Positions 1 through 5,048 of a DNA stretch of 5,048 bases are shown here, piece by piece. The stretch is from positions 1 to 5,048 of the forward strand of contig JAFQJX010000049.1 of assembly GCA_017397205.1 (NCBI GenBank), in the 5' to 3' direction. This DNA is from Clostridia bacterium. GTDB lineage: Bacteria > Bacillota > Clostridia > Oscillospirales > CAG-272. The position numbers were made by a program, and so were the translations under genes. Under the pieces are notes generated by a model. That model ran no database searches and was not told the origin of the DNA. It worked only from the letters and a program-made list of their open reading frames with translations. Within the stretch, counting starts at the first letter, position 1. Each line of letters begins with the position of its first letter.

Positions 1-404
1 AGAAGCAGGAAAAGGAAGCCAACGAGCTCCGCAACAGTCTTGCTGTCGGTGACGAGGTCACCACCATTGGCGGCATCGTCGGTAAAATCGTGTCCCTGCG
101 CGAGGAGACCGTGGTGCTGGAAACCACCAAGGACAAAACCCACATTCGCTTCCTGCGTGCTGCGATTCGCTCCGTAGACGTACGTGCCGAGGATTCCAAG
201 GCACCCGTAAAGGAGGAAGCCCCCGCCGAGAAGCCCGGAAAGAAAAAGAAGAAGACCCCCGTTGCTCCCGCAGCCGACAAGACCGAAGAGACAACTGCCA
301 CCGAGGAGACGAGCGCCATTGAGGACGTCGTCACGACCGAGGTAGCCGTCGCAACGGATGCTGAGGCACCCACCTCCGAGGATTCCTCCGATAAAAAGGA
401 CTGA
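1..404 (+). CDS. yajC: Preprotein translocase subunit YajC, 3' part (N-terminus outside the window)
   Basis: YajC is a small single-pass inner-membrane protein that associates with SecDF and the SecYEG channel and assists Sec-dependent export. The reading frame is open from base 3; 133 residues are visible before the TGA at 402-404. The first 59 or so visible residues hold the conserved soluble core: a charged linker (KQEKEANELRNSLAVGD), then GDEVTTIGGIVGKI, then a strand pattern ending in TKDKTHIRFLRAAIRSV. The gDxVxTigGixGxI signature is diagnostic. The N-terminal transmembrane helix lies upstream of the window. The last 74 or so residues are an extra low-complexity tail: Pro/Ala/Glu/Lys first, including five consecutive Lys, then Thr/Glu/Ala/Asp-rich, ending SSDKKD. 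Typical YajC proteins are about 85-110 residues, so this one is long because of the tail. A terminator-like hairpin follows 15 bp after the stop. Identification of the core is secure; the role of the tail is unknown. Confidence 0.93.
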   Translation, partial: KQEKEANELRNSLAVGDEVTTIGGIVGKIVSLREETVVLETTKDKTHIRFLRAAIRSVDVRAEDSKAPVKEEAPAEKPGKKKKKTPVAPAADKTEETTATEETSAIEDVVTTEVAVATDAEAPTSEDSSDKKD

Positions 405-419
405 TTCCTGTCATATCAG

Positions 420-468
420 AAAAGCCCCCGTCATATGTTAAAGCAGAAACATTGACGGAGGGCTTTTT
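420..468 (+). terminator. Intrinsic terminator/attenuator between yajC and the TIGR04086-like gene
   Basis: Bases 420-433 pair with 453-467 (14 pairs, with A459 bulged). The stem continues as 435-439 pairing with 448-452 (5 pairs, with T434 bulged), closing on an 8-base A-rich loop (440-447). This gives about 19 pairs, followed on the plus strand by T464-T468. The shape is that of a rho-independent terminator for yajC. Because the stem begins with AAAA, the minus-strand copy ends in TTTT, so weak bidirectional action on murA read-through is possible. The T-run is short and partly inside the stem, so partial read-through into the downstream gene is likely. The 3' arm contains the next gene's Shine-Dalgarno sequence. 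Confidence 0.8.
457..462 (+). promoter_or_regulatory. Shine-Dalgarno of the TIGR04086-like gene, buried in the terminator stem
   Basis: GGAGGG at 457-462 lies 8-9 bases before the GTG at 471 and is the only good ribosome-binding site there, which decides the start. Every base except the bulged A459 is paired in the preceding hairpin. A transcript that reads through and keeps the hairpin would therefore have its ribosome-binding site hidden. The sequestering effect is inferred from base pairing only. Confidence 0.7.
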
Positions 469-470
469 AC

Positions 471-890
471 GTGGAAAAGAAACTGAAGCGGCGCGTGGGG
501 CAGAAAAGCTTCCCCTTAGCAATCGGAATGGGAATGGTCCTCTCGCTTGCGATTGCGCTTGCGCTCCTTATGGTGATGGCTTTGATTTTGTACAGGACCC
601 AGGACCCTACCGCCTATATCGGCGTGCTTTCGCTGATTCCGCTTGGCATAGGCGGCTTCCTTTGCGGTGTGCTTTGTACCAAGCTGTGGGGGCACCCCTC
701 CCCCGTGCCGAGCTTGGTTGGCGGGTGTCTGCTTGCCCTCCTCGTCCTCTCGGCTGGGCTTTGTATTCCCGGCTCCACGCTGTCCTTTGGTGTGCGGCTT
801 GGCGCATGCCCCTGCGTCGCGCTGCTCTCCCTGTTCGGTGGACTGCTTTGTCTGCGCCCAAGGAGAGGCAGACGTAGAAGACGCTCATAA
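471..890 (+). CDS. TIGR04086/DUF3792-like four-helix membrane protein
   Basis: This encodes a 139-residue integral membrane protein of unknown biochemical function. Four hydrophobic helices are visible at roughly residues 15-41, 47-70, 79-99 and 107-127. They are preceded by a basic N-terminus (MEKKLKRR) and followed by a strongly basic tail (RPRRGRRRRRS), which should keep both ends on the cytoplasmic side. Small residues are abundant in the helices (for example GIGGFLCG and LVGGCLLALLVL). The family call rests on size, four-helix topology and position directly after yajC, the setting in which I recall TIGR04086 proteins in Clostridia; no catalytic motif is seen. The start is GTG at 471: the frame is closed by TGA at 453-455 and GGAGGG sits at the right distance. 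The stop (888-890) lies inside the 3' end of the convergent murA. Expression is probably by read-through from yajC past the hairpin at 420-468, since no room remains for a separate promoter outside that hairpin. Confidence 0.75.
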   Translation: MEKKLKRRVGQKSFPLAIGMGMVLSLAIALALLMVMALILYRTQDPTAYIGVLSLIPLGIGGFLCGVLCTKLWGHPSPVPSLVGGCLLALLVLSAGLCIPGSTLSFGVRLGACPCVALLSLFGGLLCLRPRRGRRRRRS

Positions 891-2114
891 GATTTCTGCC
901 CCCAGGCCACGGAGCTTGCGGGGCAGATTTTCATATCCCCTCTCAATCAGCTCCACCCCCTCGAGGGTACTGCGTCCCCGTGCGGCAAGGGCGGCAATGA
1001 CCATTGCGGCGCCGCCCCTGAGGTCCGTTGCCTCCATAGAGGCAGGATGCATCTCGGTGGGAAATACCGTCAAGGTGTCGCCGCAAATATCCATTCTTGC
1101 TCCCATTTTTTCAAGGGCGGCAGTATAACGGAAGCGGTTTGCCCATACGCACTCACGCACGGTAGCCGCCCTTGTGCCGAAGCAAAGCGCCGCTACCAGA
1201 GGCGGTTGCAGGTCCGTTGGAAAGCCGGGGAAAGGCGCCGTTTCCGTCACGGTGCCGCCGACCCAACCGCCGGCGTCTGCAAGCACGCTGTCGCGCCCGC
1301 AGGTCACACGGCAGCCACCCTCCTCCAGGACGGCGAGAAGCGGAGCAAGCACGCGGGGCGTCACCGACACAAGCTCCACCCTGCCGCGCGTGGCACAGGC
1401 GGCGAGGAGATAGGTCCCCGCCTCAATATCATCAGGCGCCACGCCGTACGCGTGTCCCACGAGGTGCTTGCTTCCACGCAGGGTGAGATGCGGAGTGCCG
1501 ACACCCTCAATTCTGACGCCGAGAAGCAACAGATACCGCTCCAGGTCCACAACGTGCGGCTCGGTGGCACACCCGAACAGCTCCACCGTTTCCTCAAGCC
1601 GCGCCGCTACCAAAAGGGCATTGACAGTTGCCCCCACCGAAACGAACGGAAAGGTATAGGTTCCGCCGTGAAGCCCCCGCGGTGCCGACAGCGCCGCATC
1701 CCCCGTCGCGCCGAGCGCATGGAACAGGTCGTAGTGGCAGTTGAGGGGGCGGTTTCCGAAATTGCAGCCGCCCGTTGCGGGTGCGGACGCCCTGCCCCAG
1801 CCGCCGAGAGACAAACCAAGCAGATAGGAGGAGGCGCGGATTTTTCCCGTCAGACGGGCGTCTGGGCTGTCGGGAGAAAAGTCGGCACGGCAAACGGATA
1901 CGGTATGAGGGTCGCGCCAGACCACACGCGCTCCCATTCTGCAAAGAAGCTCCCCTGCAAGGCGCACGTCGCCGATATCGGGCATATTGTAAAAAACGCT
2001 TTCTCCCTCTGCAAGCAGGGCGGCAAACAACAGGGGGAGCGCGCCGTTTTTGGCTCCCCCTATCTGCACCCTGCCCTCAAGGGGCACTCCCCCGTAAATC
2101 TTATATTCCCTCAT
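885..2114 (-). CDS. murA: UDP-N-acetylglucosamine 1-carboxyvinyltransferase (MurA)
   Basis: MurA transfers enolpyruvate from PEP to the 3'-OH of UDP-GlcNAc in the cytoplasm, the first committed step of peptidoglycan synthesis. The 409-residue protein is full length (E. coli MurA has 419) and collinear with the two-domain EPT fold from MREYKIYGG to LGAEIL. Visible functional residues include K22-N23 in GGAKN, R93 in IRAS, the PEP-reactive loop Cys117 in GGCNFGNRP (Cys, not the Asp form linked to fosfomycin resistance), R122, D301 in FPTDLQ, R327 in ANRFRY, R366 in ATDLRGG and R392 in ERGYEN. Departures from E. coli are Asn125 where E. coli has Asp123, Phe157 where it has Lys160, and Ala-Thr in place of Leu-Pro before GGC. 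The ATG at 2114 matches the family N-terminus and follows AAGGGG (2124-2129) with 9-base spacing. The gene is transcribed alone on the minus strand; its stop overlaps the convergent membrane-protein gene. Many Firmicutes carry two MurA paralogues, and which one this is cannot be decided here. Confidence 0.95.
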   Translation of the reverse strand: MREYKIYGGVPLEGRVQIGGAKNGALPLLFAALLAEGESVFYNMPDIGDVRLAGELLCRMGARVVWRDPHTVSVCRADFSPDSPDARLTGKIRASSYLLGLSLGGWGRASAPATGGCNFGNRPLNCHYDLFHALGATGDAALSAPRGLHGGTYTFPFVSVGATVNALLVAARLEETVELFGCATEPHVVDLERYLLLLGVRIEGVGTPHLTLRGSKHLVGHAYGVAPDDIEAGTYLLAACATRGRVELVSVTPRVLAPLLAVLEEGGCRVTCGRDSVLADAGGWVGGTVTETAPFPGFPTDLQPPLVAALCFGTRAATVRECVWANRFRYTAALEKMGARMDICGDTLTVFPTEMHPASMEATDLRGGAAMVIAALAARGRSTLEGVELIERGYENLPRKLRGLGAEIL

Positions 2115-2144
2115 CCGTCTTTTCCCCTTGCCTTTCTTACCGTC

Positions 2145-2174
2145 AGTATATGCCCGACGGCAAGGAAAAGATAA
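2145..2174 (-). promoter_or_regulatory. Possible murA promoter
   Basis: On the minus strand, TATACT (2145-2150) matches five of six bases of the -10 consensus and would start transcription about 24 bases before the murA ATG. The best -35 is poor: TTATCT (2169-2174) at 18-bp spacing matches three of six bases and lies in the T-rich tail of the upstream terminator. A short inverted repeat, CCGTC (2140-2144) and GACGG (2156-2160), brackets the -10. This is the only intergenic space before murA, so a promoter here is expected, but the match is weak. Confidence 0.3.
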
Positions 2175-2202
2175 AAGCGCCCCCGCACGCGCGGGGGCGC
2201 TT
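2166..2202 (-). terminator. Intrinsic terminator after the surface-protein gene
   Basis: Bases 2175-2186 and 2191-2202 form a perfect 12-bp, almost entirely G-C hairpin with a 4-base loop (2187-2190). Read on the minus strand the stem is followed by TTTTATCTTTTCC, a good T-tract. It lies 42 bp beyond the stop codon of the surface-protein gene and so separates it transcriptionally from murA. On the plus strand the flank (ATTGATTT) is less T-rich, so the main direction is minus. Confidence 0.9.
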
Positions 2203-2244
2203 ATTGATTTACGGGCTCATCCGTTTCCGCCTTGCTTTATGGCG

Positions 2245-5048
2245 TCAGGACTTGCTCTTTTTCTTTTTCTTTGCCCTGTCAAACAGGCCTGCCACTACAA
2301 CGAGCAGAGAGGGGATGCATACCACGGCGGCAATGACCCACCAGGTATTCATGCCTGCGGGCGGCTCACCCGTGACAATGCCGAAAAGTCCCGTTTCGGA
2401 GGCGTCAAAGGCAACGCAGGTGACGTCATTCACCTTTTCAAAATCCCAATTCTCTATCTCCGTCAGGGTATATCCGCCGTTTTCGTCCACGTTCACCCTG
2501 ACCACGGACATGGTCCAGGAATTACGCATTTCCTCGGTGACGGGCAGATAGAAGCGGAGCGGGAATTCCGTGGAATAAACGTTCTCATAGCCCTGCTTGA
2601 ACTCAATCTGGTACAGCTCCTGCATGGCGGTATACCAGCCAACCTGCCAGGAGGTATTATAGCTGTCCGCATCGTCACGCGCTTCAACGAGAAGACGCAT
2701 GGTGGTGGGGTTGCCCGTGGGGAACATCACGGAAACGCCCGTTTCCTCGTCGTGCAGCTCATAGGTCAGGATTGTCATGGTTGCCGTCATGGGAGGAATG
2801 GGCTTGTAGTTGCCCTCCATGGCGGAGCTGTAAACGAAGCTGCACACCACCGTATAGGTGCCGACCTCGGTCTGCGCGGGGGAATAAACGGCGTGGACGT
2901 AGCCCAGGCGGCTCAGCTCCTCCTCGTTTTGCAGGAAGATGTTCTTGGGGTTGCCGTCGTAGATATACTGGGCGTCACGCATGACCACCGTGCCGGGCAG
3001 AGGGCACTCCGCCTGATTGATATACATGGGAACGGTGATATAGGTTTCGGCAAAGTTGGTGTTTGCGCCCGGGTCAAAGATGACCTTGACGGTGTACTGC
3101 CCTGCGTTGATGGCGTTGAAGGGCTCACCCGTCAGATTTCCGTAATGGTAATACTCATAGCGCAGGGAGCCCGTTGCCTCCGCCTCCTCCTTCAGGTCGC
3201 TGGAGCCGCTGACGGTAAAGGAGCCCTCCTCAATCTGCTTGATGCTTCCGTCATAGACGAAATCAGCACCCGAGGCAGAAATCTTGACAATTGCCTGCTT
3301 GACGGTCAACGTCCGCTCCACCGCCGTCTGGGTGAGCGTATGCACCGTGCCGTCGGAGAGGTAGTTGTTGGCGTCGTCGGTCAGGGTGAACATGTAGTTG
3401 AACACGTACTCCCCTGCGTTCGTATGAGGCGCGTTGTCAATGCTGGGATAAATCGCCACACAGGAGGGCAGCTCGCCTCTGTCAAAGGTAATCTCGTGGG
3501 CTGTCTTGTCATAAGTCACCGTCAGATCGTCAAATAGAATATAGTCCTCGGGATTGATGACGCGCTTTTGCATGACCCAGCTCGTTTGGTGGTTGGTCTG
3601 CAGAGTATGAATGACGTTGACGTTACGGACGTCGCCGCGCTTGGTAACCACTGCCGTGGCTTCATAGGTACCCGCAGTCGTTGCTGAAACACCGTCATAG
3701 GTAATATTCAGCAGCACGCTCAGGTCAAGGGAGGGGTCGCTTCTGTCAATCAGGCAGATGCTCTGCTCCTCTCCGTTATAGGTCAGGGTGGGCAAGCTTC
3801 CGCCGTCGGGCACGAAGCCCCAGGTAATGTTGTTTGCATCCAGCTGCAGGGTGGCAATGCTCCAGGTGCATTCTCCTACCGCATCAAGATTGATAATCTC
3901 GTAGTTGCCCGTGGAGTCGGTGACGGATTCCAGCTTTGCGTAGTAGGTGCCGAAATCCGTTGCGCTGTTGGCGTATACCTTGCCCGTTCCGCTATCGGTA
4001 TAGTTTGCGTAGGTGACGTTCAGCGCGGCAGGCAGGTCCTTGACAATCACACTCTGCTCCCTGCCGTTGTAGGTAAAGCCCGTTTCCGTCTGCCAGGAGT
4101 AGGTAGAGAGGTCCACCAGCATGGGGCTGATGGTGAAGTCCACCGTAATGGCGCCTGCGGCACGGTCGCTTGTCAGGGCAACCTGTACGCGGTAGCGTCC
4201 TGCGTTCGTGGGGGCGCGCCAGACGGGAACGTAGAGATCCTCCGCGGAATCGTACTCATACCATTGGAGATGCGGCGTGGTGCCCGTCCATTCGGTGGAG
4301 AACACACGGGAGGCGGCACCGTCATACTCTCGCGAAAGCCTCAGGGCAAGCACCTGTGCGTTTGCCTTGTGCTCAGGCAGCTCGGGGCCCTGCTCCCATC
4401 GGGTCAGCTTGTAATTGGTGCAGTAAAGGTTGAGGATATTCAGATAGACCTGATTGGAGAGGTGCGTCGCGGAATAGGCTTCCGCGAGCGACAGCTGTAC
4501 GTCAGGCATAAAAATGCCGTTTGGAATACGGACGGGCTCCTGCCCCGGCTGGGTCATATAAACGAGGTCGTCGTTGTAGACCTTAGAGTGAGTGAGATTG
4601 ACGGTGATACCCGCATCCTTCTTTGCGCACCAGCGCCCGTACGCGTTGGAAGTGGTGCTGGCATCGCTTTTTGCGATATGGATTGCATTGTAAATGACGC
4701 TGTTTTCAATGGACAAGCTTGCCGTCTTGCCCCTTTCATGGGCGAATTTTCCGACAAGACCGCCCGCGATATCGTTGCTTGTGACGGAGCCGCCGACGAG
4801 GGAGCCGCCAAGCGACAAGCCCGTGTTGGCCGTTCCGCTCCTGATCTCTCCGACCAGGCCACCCGCGGTGCTGACCAGTGCTGTCACGTTTCCGCGCTGA
4901 TAGCAGGCGGAAACGTTGATCCTGCTATCACCCGCCGAGTTGCTGACGTTGGCGGAAAACGTGCCGACGAAGCCGCCGACCTTCATGATGGCGCCTGTCA
5001 CGTCACCCGTATTTCCGCACAGGGAGATGTCAAGGGGTGCAATGACGG
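2245..5048 (-). CDS. Large repeat-containing cell-surface protein, C-terminal 933 residues (5' end outside the window)
   Basis: No enzyme motif is visible; this looks like an envelope-anchored, beta-rich surface or adhesin-type protein. The frame stays open to the right edge, 15 codons beyond the first GTG (5001), so that GTG is not the real start and the signal peptide is off-window. Counting from 5001, the order is: GLUG repeats (about residues 7-86, with NTGDVTG just upstream); an unassigned, probably still beta-helical stretch (about 90-220); six MBG-like units (about 225-746); a beta-rich domain (about 750-878) ending GLFGIVTGE; one transmembrane helix (about 886-907); and a tail DRAKKKKKSKS. 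This is a typical arrangement for wall or membrane-bound surface proteins of Clostridia. There is no canonical LPXTG; EPPAG sits where one would be. The Lys-rich tail is encoded by A-rich repeats unlike the rest of the gene. A strong terminator follows, so it ends its transcript and does not share one with murA. Ligand and function are unknown. Confidence 0.88.
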   Translation of the reverse strand, partial: VIAPLDISLCGNTGDVTGAIMKVGGFVGTFSANVSNSAGDSRINVSACYQRGNVTALVSTAGGLVGEIRSGTANTGLSLGGSLVGGSVTSNDIAGGLVGKFAHERGKTASLSIENSVIYNAIHIAKSDASTTSNAYGRWCAKKDAGITVNLTHSKVYNDDLVYMTQPGQEPVRIPNGIFMPDVQLSLAEAYSATHLSNQVYLNILNLYCTNYKLTRWEQGPELPEHKANAQVLALRLSREYDGAASRVFSTEWTGTTPHLQWYEYDSAEDLYVPVWRAPTNAGRYRVQVALTSDRAAGAITVDFTISPMLVDLSTYSWQTETGFTYNGREQSVIVKDLPAALNVTYANYTDSGTGKVYANSATDFGTYYAKLESVTDSTGNYEIINLDAVGECTWSIATLQLDANNITWGFVPDGGSLPTLTYNGEEQSICLIDRSDPSLDLSVLLNITYDGVSATTAGTYEATAVVTKRGDVRNVNVIHTLQTNHQTSWVMQKRVINPEDYILFDDLTVTYDKTAHEITFDRGELPSCVAIYPSIDNAPHTNAGEYVFNYMFTLTDDANNYLSDGTVHTLTQTAVERTLTVKQAIVKISASGADFVYDGSIKQIEEGSFTVSGSSDLKEEAEATGSLRYEYYHYGNLTGEPFNAINAGQYTVKVIFDPGANTNFAETYITVPMYINQAECPLPGTVVMRDAQYIYDGNPKNIFLQNEEELSRLGYVHAVYSPAQTEVGTYTVVCSFVYSSAMEGNYKPIPPMTATMTILTYELHDEETGVSVMFPTGNPTTMRLLVEARDDADSYNTSWQVGWYTAMQELYQIEFKQGYENVYSTEFPLRFYLPVTEEMRNSWTMSVVRVNVDENGGYTLTEIENWDFEKVNDVTCVAFDASETGLFGIVTGEPPAGMNTWWVIAAVVCIPSLLVVVAGLFDRAKKKKKSKS
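2248..2367 (-). other. C-terminal anchor of the surface protein: EPPAG, transmembrane helix, Lys tail
   Basis: The last 40 residues contain EPPAG (2353-2367), then MNTWW, a hydrophobic helix (about 2281-2346, rich in Val, Ala, Leu) and DRAKKKKKSKS. The order short motif, helix, positive tail is that of sortase substrates. However, EPPAG keeps only the Pro and Gly of LPXTG. The region therefore may be a plain stop-transfer membrane anchor or a non-standard sortase signal. Confidence 0.65.
2764..4329 (-). repeat. Six tandem MBG/YDG-like Ig-type protein repeats
   Basis: Six diverged units of roughly 85-98 residues (the last shorter) follow one another in frame. Each opens with a Y-D/N-G-type turn: EYDGAASRVF (unit 4075-4329), TYNGREQSVI (3784-4074), TYNGEEQSIC (3517-3783), TYDKTAHEIT (3259-3516), VYDGSIKQIE (2965-3258) and IYDGNPKNIF (2764-2964). 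Most have, 30-50 residues on, a G-x-Y strand: NAGRYRVQV, FGTYYAKLE, TAGTYEATA, NAGEYVFNY, NAGQYTVKV and VGTYTVVCS. Several then have an N-Y or N-F element (GNYEI, NNYLS, TNFAE, GNYKP). This is the pattern of MBG-type beta-sandwich domains common in bacterial surface proteins. The repeats have diverged at DNA level, so they are old duplications. Confidence 0.75.
4744..4983 (-). repeat. GLUG-motif repeats (beta-helix segment)
   Basis: Four GG-hydrophobic-V-G motifs occur in about 80 residues: VGGFVGTF, AGGLVGEI, GGSLVGGS and AGGLVGKF. They are separated by strands rich in Asn, Ser and Thr, and NTGDVTG lies just upstream. This is the GLUG motif (GGLVG), found in repeated beta-helical parts of bacterial surface proteins. 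The array probably continues past the right edge of the window, since it opens immediately at the visible end of the frame. Confidence 0.8.
4886..4930. repeat. Two interlocking perfect 10-bp inverted repeats inside the surface-protein gene
   Basis: ACGTTTCCGC (4886-4895) is repeated inverted as GCGGAAACGT (4907-4916), with an 11-base spacer. TGATAGCAGG (4898-4907) is repeated inverted as CCTGCTATCA (4921-4930), with a 13-base spacer. The pairs share base 4907, and an arm of each lies in the spacer of the other. In RNA the two hairpins would be alternatives, since the connecting loops (4 and 2 bases) look too short for a complete pseudoknot. The segment lies between the first two GLUG motifs and is fully coding. 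Function is unknown. Confidence 0.7.

Noticed and set aside
410..436. Direct repeat GTCATAT at 410-416 and 430-436
   Set aside because: Seven bases, 20 bp apart; the second copy is explained by the terminator stem. Too short to support an operator or attachment site.
452..877. Alternative plus-strand frame starting at TTG 452, overlapping the TIGR04086-like gene
   Set aside because: It would start inside the terminator stem, has no ribosome-binding site and no membrane pattern. The 471 frame has a Shine-Dalgarno sequence and four clear helices.
1047..2174. 375-residue open frame on the plus strand, opposite murA
   Set aside because: It is the complementary-register shadow of murA, which is unambiguous. 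The plus product is rich in Arg, His and Ala with no recognisable domain.
2128..3537. 469-residue open frame on the plus strand, opposite the surface-protein gene
   Set aside because: Its codons are in exact complementary register with the minus-strand gene, the arrangement in which GC-rich coding strands give long false frames. It also runs through the terminator and has no family resemblance, whereas the minus strand has clear repeats and an anchor.
4783..4812. Repeated GGAGCCGCC on the plus strand
   Set aside because: It encodes the repeated Gly-Gly-Ser parts of the GLUG motifs (GGSLVGGSV), so protein repetition explains it.
4999..5001. GTG at 5001 as the real start of the surface protein
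   Set aside because: The frame stays open to the window edge and the upstream residues (CGNTGDVTG) continue the GLUG pattern. No signal peptide or ribosome-binding site is present there.

Overview
The window looks like ordinary chromosome from a fairly GC-rich, Gram-positive-type member of the Clostridia. The evidence is the pairing of yajC with a small four-helix TIGR04086-like membrane protein, a pairing I recall as typical of that class. A large wall/surface protein built from GLUG and MBG-type repeats with a single C-terminal membrane anchor also fits. No mobile element, CRISPR array, phage gene, tRNA or rRNA is visible. I found no convincing new multi-gene system.

Layout, left to right. 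Positions 1-404 (+) hold the 3' part of yajC (Sec translocase accessory subunit), whose conserved core is followed by a long Lys/Glu/Ala/Thr-rich tail. Positions 420-468 form a long, nearly perfect hairpin ending in five T's, which is a good intrinsic terminator. Its 3' arm also carries the Shine-Dalgarno sequence of the next gene. Positions 471-890 (+) encode a 139-residue membrane protein of the TIGR04086/DUF3792 type. Positions 885-2114 (-) encode a complete MurA (UDP-GlcNAc enolpyruvyl transferase), convergent with the membrane-protein gene and overlapping it by 6 bp. Positions 2115-2244 are a short intergenic stretch with the terminator of the upstream gene (2166-2202, minus strand) and probably the murA promoter. 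Positions 2245-5048 (-) encode the last 933 residues of a large surface protein whose N-terminus lies outside the window.

The surface protein reads, N to C: a GLUG-repeat beta-helix, an unassigned stretch, six tandem MBG-like beta-sandwich units, a C-terminal beta-rich domain, one transmembrane helix and a Lys-rich cytoplasmic tail. It would be exported by the Sec system (to which YajC belongs) and would sit at the envelope whose peptidoglycan precursor route starts with MurA. This is shared cell-envelope biology and not evidence of one operon.

The observations most worth a second look are: (1) two interlocking perfect 10-bp inverted repeats inside the surface-protein gene (4886-4930), (2) the terminator that buries the ribosome-binding site of the TIGR04086-like gene, (3) substitutions in MurA at positions that normally contact the uracil nucleotide and in the catalytic loop, and (4) the missing canonical LPXTG motif in the surface protein, with only a degenerate EPPAG in the expected place.
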